Assembly (NCBI RefSeq): GCF_003952185.1 | Contig: NZ_RXFS01000005.1 | Coordinates: forward strand, 434,001-498,000 | Source of the DNA: Variovorax sp. 679 | Lineage (GTDB): Bacteria; Pseudomonadota; Gammaproteobacteria; Burkholderiales; Burkholderiaceae_C | Reading direction: 5' to 3' | Length of the DNA: 64,000 bases | Shown here: positions 42,192 to 50,814 of the stretch, one piece after another | How positions within the stretch are numbered: position 1 is the first letter of the stretch | Layout of the letters: each line of letters starts with the position of its first letter | Notes under the pieces: generated by a model | Databases searched by the model: none | What the model saw: only the letters and a program-made list of their open reading frames with translations | Told to the model about the DNA's origin: nothing | Translations under genes and position numbers: made by a program

Positions 42192-43925
42192 ATGAAGCGA
42201 CGCGTGGCCATCGTCGGCGCCGGGCAGTCCGGCATGCAGCTCGCGCTGGGACTGCTGCGCGCGGGACACGAGGTGACGGTGTATTCGAACCGCAGTGCGC
42301 GGGACATCTTCGATGGGCCGGTGATGTCCAGCCAGTGCATGTTCGAGACCGCGCTGCAGACCGAACGCGAGCTGGGGCTGGACTGGTGGGCCGACGAATG
42401 TCCGCTGGTGGAGGGCATCGGCATGACGGTGCGCAATCCGGAGGGCGGCAAGGCCATCGAATGGAGCGCGAGGCTCGACGGGCCCGCGCAGTCGGTGGAC
42501 CAGCGACTCAAGATACCCGCCTGGATGATCGAGTTCGAGAAGCGCGGCGGCAGGCTGGTGCTGCAGGACGTGGGGCTCGACGAACTGGAAGCCTGCGCGC
42601 AATCGAACGACCTCGTGGTCGTCGCGAGCGGCAAGGGCGAGATCTCGAAGCTCTTCGAGCGCGACGAGGCGCGTTCTCCATACGACCAGCCGCAGCGCGC
42701 GCTGGCACTGACCTACGTGAAGGGAATGAAGCCCACCCGGCCGCATGCGCGCGTGTGCTTCAACCTCATTCCCGGCGTGGGCGAATACTTCGTGTTCCCG
42801 GCGCTGACCACGACCGGCCCCTGCGAGATCATGGTGTTCGAAGGCGTGCCCGGCGGTCCGATGGATTGCTGGGAAGACGTGGAGACGCCGCGGGAGCACC
42901 TCGCGCGCAGCAAGCGGATCCTGGAAACCTTCCTGCCGTGGGAAGCCGAGCGATGCACCGACATCGAACTGACCGACGACAACGGCGTTCTCTCGGGCCG
43001 CTTCACGCCGGTGGTGCGCAAGCCGGTGGCGACGCTGCCTTCGGGGCGCAAGGTGCTGGGCCTGGCCGATGCGATCGTGCTCAACGACCCGATCACGGGG
43101 CAAGGCTCCAACAACGCCGCCAAGTGCGCCGACATCTACCTGAAGCGCATCCTCGAGAACGGCGATGCGCCCTTCGACGCCGAATGGATGCAGCAGACCT
43201 TCGACCGCTACTGGGAAGGCTATGCCCGCTGGGCCACCGACTGGACCAACAGCCTGCTCGCGCCGCCCCGGCCGCATCTGCAGAAGCTGTTGCAGAGCGC
43301 CACCCACATGCCCGCGGTGGCGGGCACCATCGTCAACGGCTTCGACGACCCGCGCGCGTTCGCGCCCTGGTGGTTCGATGCCACGGAGGCAGACCGCTTC
43401 CTGGAGGAGCGGGCGCGCGAGGCGGCCGTCGACCGCTTCGACCGGCGCGACTTCCGCAAGGCGCTCGGGCAGTTCAGCACCGGCGTCACCGTCATCACGA
43501 CGCGGGCCATCGATGGCCGCCGCGTGGGCATGACCGCCAACTCGTTCTCGTCGGTGTCGCTCGATCCGCCGCTGGTGCTCTGGAGCCTGGCGCGGCAGGC
43601 ACCGAGCGTGGGCGACTTCACTGGCGCCAGCCACTTCGCGATCAACGTGCTGGCGGCGAACCAGCATCACCTGTCGCGGCAGTTCTCCACGCCGCAGCCG
43701 GACAAGTTCGGCGGGGTGGACTGCTGCGAGGGTGCGGCCGGCGTGCCGCTGCTCAACGGCGTCATCGCACGCTTCGTGTGCCGCAACGTGAAGCAGTACG
43801 ACGGCGGCGACCACCTCATCTTCATCGGCGAGGTCGAGCGCTACGAGCGCTTCGACGGCGAGCCGCTGGTCTTTCACTCGGGCTACTACCAGGTGACGAC
43901 GCGACATCCGGAATGCGTGCAATGA
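42192..43925 (+). CDS. styA2B: StyA2B: monooxygenase fused to flavin reductase
   Basis: Self-sufficient fusion of 577 aa. Residues 1-410 are a second StyA (GAGQSGMQ, MSSQCMFETALQTERELGLD, IPGVGEYFVFPALTTTG, NDPITGQGSNNAAK), closely similar to the upstream gene. Residues 415-577 are an StyB/HpaC-type flavin reductase (FRKALGQFSTGVTVITTRAI, GMTANSFSSVSLDPPLVLWS, then GGDHLIFIGEVERYE). The reductase supplies FADH2 to both oxygenase units. It starts 14 bp after StyA1. Known StyA2B proteins oxidise weakly themselves and mainly feed StyA1; that is established for homologues, not shown here. Confidence 0.93.
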   Translation: MKRRVAIVGAGQSGMQLALGLLRAGHEVTVYSNRSARDIFDGPVMSSQCMFETALQTERELGLDWWADECPLVEGIGMTVRNPEGGKAIEWSARLDGPAQSVDQRLKIPAWMIEFEKRGGRLVLQDVGLDELEACAQSNDLVVVASGKGEISKLFERDEARSPYDQPQRALALTYVKGMKPTRPHARVCFNLIPGVGEYFVFPALTTTGPCEIMVFEGVPGGPMDCWEDVETPREHLARSKRILETFLPWEAERCTDIELTDDNGVLSGRFTPVVRKPVATLPSGRKVLGLADAIVLNDPITGQGSNNAAKCADIYLKRILENGDAPFDAEWMQQTFDRYWEGYARWATDWTNSLLAPPRPHLQKLLQSATHMPAVAGTIVNGFDDPRAFAPWWFDATEADRFLEERAREAAVDRFDRRDFRKALGQFSTGVTVITTRAIDGRRVGMTANSFSSVSLDPPLVLWSLARQAPSVGDFTGASHFAINVLAANQHHLSRQFSTPQPDKFGGVDCCEGAAGVPLLNGVIARFVCRNVKQYDGGDHLIFIGEVERYERFDGEPLVFHSGYYQVTTRHPECVQ

Positions 43926-43968
43926 GTACGCGACCCGCACCACCCATTCAATGAACGGAGCAATTCAC

Positions 43969-45204
43969 ATGCAGCAGAAAGCCCACGACGGCGCGCACCA
44001 GATCCGCATCCAGGCCACCGATGGAAGCGGCAGCTTCAGCGGCTATCTCGCCGTGCCACGCTCGGGCAGCGGCCCCGGTCTGGTGCTCGCGCAGGAGATC
44101 TTCGGCGTGAACGCCACGATGCGCGAGGTGGCCGACTACTACGCCGAGGAGGGCTACGTGGTGCTCGTGCCCGACCTGTTCTGGCGGCAGGAGCCCGGCG
44201 TGCAGCTCGGCTACTCGCCGGAAGACTGGCAGCGTGCCTTCGCCCTCTACCAGGGCTTCGACGAGGCCAAGGGCATGGAGGACATGCAAGCCTCCATCAC
44301 CGCCTTGCGCGGTCGGCCCGAAGTGCAGGACGCCAAGGTCGGCGTGCTCGGCTTCTGCCTCGGCGGCAAGCTGGCCTACCTCAGCGCCTGCCGCACCGAC
44401 GCGGACGTCGCCGTCGGCTACTACGGCGTGGGCATCGATGCCGCTCTCGACGAGGCCGACAACATCAAGCGCCCGCTCACGCTGCACATCGCCGAGCTCG
44501 ACAAGTTCTGCCCGCCGGAGGCACGCGAGCGCATCGTCTCCACGCTCAAGGGCCGCCCCGGCGTGTCGCTGCACGTCTACCCCGGCATGGACCACGCCTT
44601 CGCCCGCATCGGCGGCGAGCATTTCCACAAGCCCTCGGCCCTGATGGCCCACGAGCGCAGCATTGCCACGCTGAAAGACGCCATCGGCCCGCACTACGAC
44701 CTGCCCGCGCTGTGGGACAAGCACTGCGAATACGAGTTCGGCACCCGCAACGTCGACGACACCATGTCCACCATGGTGGCCGAGCCCTACGTCAACCACA
44801 TCCCGACGATGACCGGCGGCGTGGGCTACAAGGCGCTGCACGCGTTCTATACGAACCACTTCGTCAACAGCAACCCGCCCGACACCTCGCTGGTGCCGAT
44901 CTCGCGCACGGTGGGCGCCACGCAGGTGGTCGACGAGATGCTGTTCTGCTTCACCCACACCACCGAGATCCCGTGGATGCTGCCGGGCGTGGCGCCCACG
45001 GGCAAGCGCGTGGAGATTCCGCTGCTGGCCGTCATCAAGTTCCGAGGTGACAAGCTCTATCACGAGCACATCTACTGGGACCAGGCCAGCGTGCTGGTGC
45101 AGGTGGGGCTGCTCGATGCGAAGCTGCTGCCGGTGGCGGGCGTGGAGACGGCGCGCAAGCTGCTGGACGAGACGCTGCCGTCGAATACGCTGATGAAGCG
45201 CTGA
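43969..45204 (+). CDS. Dienelactone hydrolase fused to a SnoaL-like domain
   Basis: Fusion of 411 aa. Residues 1-235 are a dienelactone-hydrolase alpha/beta fold: E43 in LVLAQEIFGVN, nucleophile Cys130 in GVLGFCLGGKLAYL, Asp178 in HIAELDKF, and His209 in YPGMDHAF. Residues about 245-400 form a SnoaL/NTF2-like domain (KALHAFYTNHFVNSNPPDTS, EMLFCFTHTTEIPWMLPG, DKLYHEHIYWDQASVLVQVG). The start was chosen because ACGGAG lies 9 bp upstream; an ATG six codons earlier also exists. As last gene of the StyA cluster it probably hydrolyses a lactone or ester formed after oxygenation. DLH-SnoaL fusions are known but poorly characterised. Confidence 0.88.
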   Translation: MQQKAHDGAHQIRIQATDGSGSFSGYLAVPRSGSGPGLVLAQEIFGVNATMREVADYYAEEGYVVLVPDLFWRQEPGVQLGYSPEDWQRAFALYQGFDEAKGMEDMQASITALRGRPEVQDAKVGVLGFCLGGKLAYLSACRTDADVAVGYYGVGIDAALDEADNIKRPLTLHIAELDKFCPPEARERIVSTLKGRPGVSLHVYPGMDHAFARIGGEHFHKPSALMAHERSIATLKDAIGPHYDLPALWDKHCEYEFGTRNVDDTMSTMVAEPYVNHIPTMTGGVGYKALHAFYTNHFVNSNPPDTSLVPISRTVGATQVVDEMLFCFTHTTEIPWMLPGVAPTGKRVEIPLLAVIKFRGDKLYHEHIYWDQASVLVQVGLLDAKLLPVAGVETARKLLDETLPSNTLMKR

Positions 45205-45208
45205 GGGC

Positions 45209-46123
45209 TCAGTCCGAGGCTTTCACCGCATCGACGAGGAATCGCACGAAAGCCTTTCCCGCGGCGGGCAGCGAGCGGCCCGCCATTGTCTCGATGGCGA
45301 GATGCCGCTCGTGCATCTCGCGATCCTTCAAAGGAATGGCGACCAGCGCCTTGCTCTGCAGCAGCGTGCGGATCGACAGCGGCCCATAGAAGGCGATGGT
45401 GCCGCCACCTGCCGCCGCGAAGCTCAGCAGTGAATTCGCGTGGTTGCTGGACATCGCCAGTTCGTAGCGCAGCTCCTGCCGCGAGCAGCTGGCATCGAGC
45501 AGGCGGCGGATGGAGCTGTCTTCCTGCGGCAGCCCCAGCGGATAAGCGACCACCTGCCGGAGGGAAAGCTGCCGCTGTCTGGCCAGCGGGTGGTCCTTGG
45601 CCATCACGGCCAGGATGGGGCTGGGATGTCGCAGCTCGACCTCGATGCCTGGCTGGGGCAGGGCGCTGAGGGTGATGCCCACGTCGGTCTCGCCGTCGCG
45701 CACCAGCCTGGAGATGTCGGCGGGCGCGCAGACCTCCAGGTGAAAGCGGATGCCCGCGTGCTTGAGGCGGAACTGCGCGATCAGCCTGGGAATGAAGTCG
45801 AAGGCGAAGCCCTCGGTGCTTGCCACGCGCACATGGCCGGTGCGCAGGCCGCGCAGTCCGGCGATGTCGTTCGCGACCCGCTCGATGTCCTGCTGCGCGC
45901 GCTTGGCGTGAGCCGCCAGCAGTTCACCCGCGGCGTTGGGCACCATGCCGCGCGCATGGCGCTCGAACAGCAGCGTGTCGAGCTCGCGCTCCAGTCTTGC
46001 CACCTGCCGGCTCACCGCCGAGGGCGCCACGTTGAGCTTGAGAGCCGCCTCCTTCACGGAGCCTGTTTTCACGACCTCGAGAAAGTAGCGCACGGCGGTT
46101 TCCTGCAAGGCGCGAAGCTGCAT
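45209..46123 (-). CDS. LysR-family transcriptional regulator
   Basis: DNA-binding regulator of 304 aa. The N-terminal winged helix reads RYFLEVVKTGSVKEAALKLN, VAPSAVSRQVARLERELDTL, LFERHARGMVPN, and the effector domain follows (RVASTEGFAFDFIPRLIAQF, GETDVGITLSALPQPGIEVE, LAVMAKDHPLA). The start MQLRALQET is preferred because upstream codons (MPNRQSRHPEPHPS) are not family-like. It is divergent from a Bug binding protein and amidase, and ends 4 bp from the convergent hydrolase gene. It most likely controls the Bug-amidase pair. Confidence 0.92.
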   Translation of the reverse strand: MQLRALQETAVRYFLEVVKTGSVKEAALKLNVAPSAVSRQVARLERELDTLLFERHARGMVPNAAGELLAAHAKRAQQDIERVANDIAGLRGLRTGHVRVASTEGFAFDFIPRLIAQFRLKHAGIRFHLEVCAPADISRLVRDGETDVGITLSALPQPGIEVELRHPSPILAVMAKDHPLARQRQLSLRQVVAYPLGLPQEDSSIRRLLDASCSRQELRYELAMSSNHANSLLSFAAAGGGTIAFYGPLSIRTLLQSKALVAIPLKDREMHERHLAIETMAGRSLPAAGKAFVRFLVDAVKASD

Positions 46124-46294
46124 GAATGGCTCCTGTTGCGTGGCTTCGGAGGGATGGGGTTCCGGGTGTCTCGATTGCCGATTCGGCAACGAAGAATTCT
46201 AAACATTGCGCTTGTGACACCGTCATGACGCTCCTAGGATGAAGCGGTTCTCTCCCCGAATCCCAGTCTTCCAGTCGAAATTCCAGGAGTTCCG

Positions 46295-47287
46295 ATGAAC
46301 CGCTTCCCGTTCGTAGCGCGCATGGCTTTGCTTTGCTGCAGCCTTGGTCTTGGCATCGTGCCGCTGGCTTCGCTTGCCGCGGAGACGGGCTTTCCGGTGC
46401 GCCCGGTCACGCTGGTCATTCCCTTCCCGCCGGGCGGCGCCACCGACGTCAACGGCCGCGTGATCGCGCAACGCCTGGGCAAGGAGCTCGGGCAGCCGGT
46501 GGTGATCGAGAACCGCGGCGGCGCCGGCACCGTGGTCGGCGCAAGCTATGTGGCGAAGTCCGCACCCGACGGGTACACGCTCCTGCTGAGTTCGGGCTCC
46601 ACCTTCACGGTCAATCCCGCGATCCGCAGCAACCTGCCCTACGACCCGGTGAAGAGCTTCGAGCCGATCGGCATTGCCGGGCGCGTCGCGCTGATCCTGC
46701 TGGCGAACAGCGAGGTGCCGGTGCAGACGGTCAAGCAGTTCGTGGACTACGTGAAGGCCTCGCCTGGCAAGTATTCGTATGGTTCCTTTGGCACTGGCAC
46801 CACCGCGCAGTTCGCGGGCGAAACCATGCTGCACGCCACCGGCCTCAAGATGACGCACGTGCCCTACAAGGGCAGTGCACCGGCCATGACCGACCTGATG
46901 GGCGGGCAGATCCCGTTCAGCATCGACACGGTGAGCGCGGCCGTCCCGCAGCTCAAGAGCGGCAAGATCAAGGCCATTGCGCTGACCACCGCGCGGCGCT
47001 CGGCGCTGCTGCCCGAGGTGCCCACCTTCGCCGAGAGCGGCTATGCCGAGGTCGACATGGATTCCTGGCTCATGCTCGCGGCACCGAAGGGCGTGCCCGC
47101 CGACGTGAAGGCAAGGCTGGAGAAGGCACTGGCCGCGACGATCGCCGATCCGGAGACGAAGGCCAGGCTGCTGGCCGCGGGGCTGGAGCCGAGCTACAGC
47201 AACGCCGCTGCGAGCGTCGAGCTGATCAACCGCGAACTGCCGATCATGCGTGCCGTCGCAGCCCGCGCCAACATCACCGCCGACTGA
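46295..47287 (+). CDS. Bug/TctC-family solute-binding protein
   Basis: Periplasmic binding protein of 330 aa with a signal peptide (ALLCCSLGLGIVPLASLAAE) and the Bug pattern FPVRPVTLVIPFPPGGATDV, VVIENRGGAGTVVGASYVA, DGYTLLLSSGS, HVPYKGSAPAMTDLMGGQIP and VPTFAESGYAEVD. The stop overlaps the amidase start (TGATG), so binding protein and amidase are translated together; an amide or amide-derived acid is a plausible ligand. No membrane components are encoded nearby. Confidence 0.93.
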   Translation: MNRFPFVARMALLCCSLGLGIVPLASLAAETGFPVRPVTLVIPFPPGGATDVNGRVIAQRLGKELGQPVVIENRGGAGTVVGASYVAKSAPDGYTLLLSSGSTFTVNPAIRSNLPYDPVKSFEPIGIAGRVALILLANSEVPVQTVKQFVDYVKASPGKYSYGSFGTGTTAQFAGETMLHATGLKMTHVPYKGSAPAMTDLMGGQIPFSIDTVSAAVPQLKSGKIKAIALTTARRSALLPEVPTFAESGYAEVDMDSWLMLAAPKGVPADVKARLEKALAATIADPETKARLLAAGLEPSYSNAAASVELINRELPIMRAVAARANITAD

Positions 47288-48837
47288 TGAGCTTCACCAA
47301 AACCGCGCACGACACCGCCACGGAGCTCGTCGAGAAATCCGCCGTCGAACTGCGCCGCCTCATCGGCAGCAAACAGGTCTCGCCCGTCGAACTGCTCGAG
47401 GCCTGCATCGCTCGGATCGAGCGCGTGAACCCCTTCGTCAACGCGGTGACCGCCACCTGCTTCGAGCGCGCGCGCGCCGAAGCCAAGGCGGCGGAAAGCG
47501 CCGTGATGCGCGGCGATGCGCTCGGCCTGCTGCACGGCCTGCCGATGGGCGTGAAGGACCTGGAGCCCACCGAGGGGCTGCTCACGACCTGGGGCTCGCC
47601 GATCTACCGCGACCACGTGCCGACGGAAGACATCGAGCTCGTGGCGCGCCTGCGCCGCGCGGGTGCCATCGTGGCGGGCAAGACCAACGTGCCCGAGATG
47701 GGCGCCGGCGCCAACTCGCGCAACGACGTGTGGGGCGCCACCGGCAACCCCTTCAACCCGAACCTGAATGCCGGCGGCTCTTCCGGCGGCTCGGCCGCCG
47801 CGCTGGCTTGCGACATGCTGCCCGTGTGCACCGGCTCCGACACCGGCGGCTCGCTGCGCATTCCCGCGGCCAAGTGCGGCGTGGTGGGCTTCCGGCCTTC
47901 GCCGGGTGTCGTACCCAGCGTGCGCAAGCCGCTGGGCTGGACGCCCATCTCGGTCGTCGGCCCCATGGGCCGCACCGTGGAGGAAGCCTGCCTGCAGCTG
48001 GCGGCATCGGCAGGCATGAACGCCGGCGATCCGCTGAGCTATCCGCTGGACCCGCTGTCCTTCCTCACGCCGCAGCGCGTCGACCTTGGCAGGCTGCGCG
48101 TGGCATGGACCGAGGACTTCGGCACCTGCGCAGTGGACAACGACATCCGCACCACCTTCCGCCGGAAGATCGAAGCCATGCGTCACCTGTTCGCCCGCTG
48201 TGACGAGGTCAGCTTCGACATGGGCGAGGCGCACCGCTGCTTCGACGTGCTGCGCGCCGAGGCCTTCGTGGCCGGCATGCAGGCGGCCTACGAGCGAGAC
48301 CCGGACAGCTTGGGCCCCAACCCGCGCGCCAACTACGAGATGGGCGCGAAGATGAGCCTGCTCGACAGCGCCTGGGCGCAGGCCGAGCAGACGCGGCTTC
48401 TCAAGCGCTTCCAGGCGACCTTCGCCGACTACGACCTGGTGCTGTCGCCGACCACGCCCGTCTCGCCCTTCCCATGGACGCAGCTGTACGCAGCGGCCAT
48501 CAACGGCGAGCCGCAGGCCAACTACTACCGCTGGCTGGCGCTGACCTACGTGGTCACGCTGACCACGCATCCTGCGATTGCGCTGCCTTGCGGCCTCGAC
48601 CACGCGGGCATGCCTTTCGGGCTGCAGGTGGTGGGTGGATTCAGGGCCGACCACCAGCTGCTCGGTGCGGCGCATGCGATGGAGGCGGCGTTCGCGTCCG
48701 ACCCGCGCCTGTGCCGGCCGATTCCCGACCTGAGCGCGTTGCGCGCGGCCGAGCCGGCGCTGAAGTCGATCGTGAAGACGCCGCCCGTTTTCGGCGACAG
48801 CCGCCTCGCCGCGTCCGCCGCCGTATCGGCCGTCTGA
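47287..48837 (+). CDS. Amidase signature family hydrolase
   Basis: Cytoplasmic amidase of 516 aa. The Ser-cisSer-Lys triad is visible: Lys in LPMGVKDLEPT, cis-Ser in GGSSGGSAAALAC, and nucleophile Ser in GSDTGGSLRIPA. Further family features are GAIVAGKTNVPEMGAG and LALTYVVTLTTHPAIALPCG. The amidase family covers aliphatic and aryl amides, nitrile-derived amides and Glu-tRNA amidotransferase GatA; there are no GatB/C neighbours, so a catabolic amidase is more likely. Translationally coupled to the upstream Bug protein. The substrate is not readable from sequence. Confidence 0.92.
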   Translation: MSFTKTAHDTATELVEKSAVELRRLIGSKQVSPVELLEACIARIERVNPFVNAVTATCFERARAEAKAAESAVMRGDALGLLHGLPMGVKDLEPTEGLLTTWGSPIYRDHVPTEDIELVARLRRAGAIVAGKTNVPEMGAGANSRNDVWGATGNPFNPNLNAGGSSGGSAAALACDMLPVCTGSDTGGSLRIPAAKCGVVGFRPSPGVVPSVRKPLGWTPISVVGPMGRTVEEACLQLAASAGMNAGDPLSYPLDPLSFLTPQRVDLGRLRVAWTEDFGTCAVDNDIRTTFRRKIEAMRHLFARCDEVSFDMGEAHRCFDVLRAEAFVAGMQAAYERDPDSLGPNPRANYEMGAKMSLLDSAWAQAEQTRLLKRFQATFADYDLVLSPTTPVSPFPWTQLYAAAINGEPQANYYRWLALTYVVTLTTHPAIALPCGLDHAGMPFGLQVVGGFRADHQLLGAAHAMEAAFASDPRLCRPIPDLSALRAAEPALKSIVKTPPVFGDSRLAASAAVSAV

Positions 48838-48846
48838 GGCAGCGCC

Positions 48847-50268
48847 TTACGCGTCCGCCACCGCGTAGGGCGTGAACCGGCTTTCGTTCTCGTTCACGTC
48901 CAGCGCCCGGCCGATGAACGGGAACGCCCGCTGAGGGCAGGCCACGCGCTCGCACACCTTGCAGCCCATGCCGATGGGCGTGGGCACGTCCTGGTCGGCC
49001 AGGTCGAGTCCCTTGGAATAGATCAGGCGCGGCGCATGCCGGATGTCGCAGCCCAGGCCGATGGCGAAGGTCTTGCTGGGCGAGTCGAAGCCGCGCTGCC
49101 CGTGCGACACCGTGCGCGCCACCCACAGGTAGGTGCGTCCGTCGGGCATGCGCGCGAGCTGCCGCAGCACGCGCCCGGGCTGCGCGAAGGCCTCGTACAC
49201 GTTCCACAGCGGGCAGGTGCCACCGGTCTTCGAGAAGTGGAAGTGCGTGGCCGACTGCCGCTTCGAAATGTTGCCCGCGCGGTCCACGCGAATGAAGAAG
49301 AAGGGCACGCCCGGCGCGCCGGGCCGCTGCATGGAGCTGAGGCGATGGCACACCGTCTCGAAGCCCACGCCGAAGCGGCGCGCCAGCAGGTCGATGTCGT
49401 AGCGCAGCGTTTCCGCGGCTTTCAGGAACGGGCCGTAGGGCAGCAGCAGGGCACTGGCGAAGTAGTTCGCCAGTCCGATGCGGGCCAGTGCGTGCGTCGG
49501 AGCGTCGTCGAAGCCGGCGCCTTCGAGCAATGACTCGATCAGCTGCGTCTGCTCCAGCAGTGCCAGCTGGGTCACCAGCTGGAACGACTGCTGGCCGGGC
49601 TCCAGGCCGCCCGACAGGCGCAGCACGCGGCTGGCGGGGTCGTAGCGGCGCTGGCTGTCGATGGCGTCGTCGTCTGTTGGTACCACGCGCACGCCGTGCT
49701 GCTTCAGGAGCCGCGACTGCAGCCATTCGGACAGCGGGCCGCCGTGGCCGCGCGCTTCTTCCGCAAGCCTTTCCGCCTGCAGGTCCAGTTCCTCGAAGTG
49801 GTTCTGGTGGGCGAAGAAGAAGTCGCGCACGGCCTCGAAGGGCATGGGGCGGGCATTCGTGAGCTCGCCGCGTCCGTCGCCGAGTTCGGTCGCCATGATC
49901 TCCAGGCGCTCCATCGCTTCCTGGTGGCGGCGGTGCAGCGCGAGCAGCGCACGTGCCACGGCCGGCATCTGCGAGGCCACCTCACGCAACTCGGGCAGCG
50001 CGACGGCTTCTCCACCGGGGTTGTCGGCCAGCGCATCGCGCATGCTCGAGACGAGGCGGGCCTCCTCGTCTTCCGAGAACTGCTGCACGTCGACGCCGAG
50101 CGTGCGGCTGATCTTGAGCAGCACGGCCACGGTGAGCGGCCGCTGGTTCTGCTCCAGCTGGTTCAGGTAGCTGGGCGACAGGCCCAGCGCCTGGGCCAGC
50201 GCCACCTGCGTCATGCCGCGTTCGGCGCGCAGCTTGCGCAGGCGCACGCCCATGAAGGTCTTGCTCAT
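48847..50268 (-). CDS. ScfR/RamB-like XRE-family regulator with IrrE-like domain
   Basis: Transcriptional regulator of 473 aa. Residues 8-62 are a Cro/CI-type helix-turn-helix (LRKLRAERGMTQVALAQALG, LSPSYLNQLEQNQRPL). The middle is an ImmA/IrrE-like segment (ARIGLANYFASALLLPYGPF) without a visible HExxH zinc motif. The C-terminal third is the short-chain-fatty-acid regulator domain with conserved Cys and Phe (FFFIRVDRAGNISKRQS, GGTCPLWNVYEAF, GCDIRHAPRLIYSKGLDL, GMGCKVCERVACPQRAFPFI). Relatives (RamB, PrpR of actinobacteria, ScfR) control acetate and propionate metabolism. It is divergent from the thioesterase-prpC genes and thus probably regulates the methylcitrate-type cluster. Confidence 0.9.
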   Translation of the reverse strand: MSKTFMGVRLRKLRAERGMTQVALAQALGLSPSYLNQLEQNQRPLTVAVLLKISRTLGVDVQQFSEDEEARLVSSMRDALADNPGGEAVALPELREVASQMPAVARALLALHRRHQEAMERLEIMATELGDGRGELTNARPMPFEAVRDFFFAHQNHFEELDLQAERLAEEARGHGGPLSEWLQSRLLKQHGVRVVPTDDDAIDSQRRYDPASRVLRLSGGLEPGQQSFQLVTQLALLEQTQLIESLLEGAGFDDAPTHALARIGLANYFASALLLPYGPFLKAAETLRYDIDLLARRFGVGFETVCHRLSSMQRPGAPGVPFFFIRVDRAGNISKRQSATHFHFSKTGGTCPLWNVYEAFAQPGRVLRQLARMPDGRTYLWVARTVSHGQRGFDSPSKTFAIGLGCDIRHAPRLIYSKGLDLADQDVPTPIGMGCKVCERVACPQRAFPFIGRALDVNENESRFTPYAVADA

Positions 50269-50319
50269 CGTGTGGCTCCTTGGAAAAGCGCGCCGTACTG
50301 CGGAAGCGGAATTCGACTA

Positions 50320-50410
50320 TTCGCAAGATTTGCAAAACAGCGGCTCTTCATTCGCAATGATTGGCTTATTCAGTCCTTCATTATGGGCACGCATTTGCGT
50401 AAATTGCGAA
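50320..50410. promoter_or_regulatory. Three GCAA/TTGC-type boxes in the divergent prp promoter
   Basis: Three related elements lie between the regulator and thioesterase starts: TTCGCAAGATTTGCAAAA (50320-50337), ATTCGCAATGATTGGC (50350-50365), and GCATTTGCGTAAATTGCGAA (50391-50410), the last ending 2 bp before the thioesterase ATG. All carry GCAA...TTGC or repeated TTGCG cores. RamB-type regulators recognise sequences with an AAACTTTGCAAA-like core, so these are good candidates for the ScfR-like protein encoded next door. Confidence 0.5.
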
Positions 50411-50412
50411 CC

Positions 50413-50814
50413 ATGACAAACCGGAACACGGCGCTCGAACTCACGGAAATCGTGTTCCCGGAGCATGCGAACCACTACGGCACGCTGTTCGGCGGCAACG
50501 CCCTGATGCTGATGTCCAAGGCGGCCTTCCTGGCGGCGCGGGCCTTCGCCCAGGCCGACGTGGTGATGGCCGGCTGCGGCGACGCTCAGTTCCTCGCGCC
50601 CGTGCCGGTCGGCAGCGTGCTGCGGCTGCGCGCATGGGTCAGCCGCCAGGGCCGCAGCTCGCTCACGGTCAGCGTCACCGGCAGCTTCGAGCAGTTGGGG
50701 CACGCGCCGCGCGAGGCGCTGCGCTCCTTCTTCGAGATGGTCGCCGTCGACAAGGGCGGGCGGCCCACGCGCATACCAAAGGCACACCCGAATCCAGAAA
50801 AGGAAGAAGCATGA
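50413..50814 (+). CDS. Acyl-CoA thioesterase, hotdog fold
   Basis: Cytoplasmic thioesterase of 133 aa, YciA/BACH type. The diagnostic loop [20 protein letters not shown] carries the Gly-Gly and Asn typical of the family, followed by the strand [20 protein letters not shown] and [20 protein letters not shown]. It hydrolyses CoA thioesters, probably to relieve propionyl-CoA or other acyl-CoA build-up. The stop overlaps the prpC start (ATGA), so the two are translated together; that pairing suggests a direct role in the same pathway. Confidence 0.88.
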   Translation: MTNRNTALELTEIVFPEHANHYGTLFGGNALMLMSKAAFLAARAFAQADVVMAGCGDAQFLAPVPVGSVLRLRAWVSRQGRSSLTVSVTGSFEQLGHAPREALRSFFEMVAVDKGGRPTRIPKAHPNPEKEEA

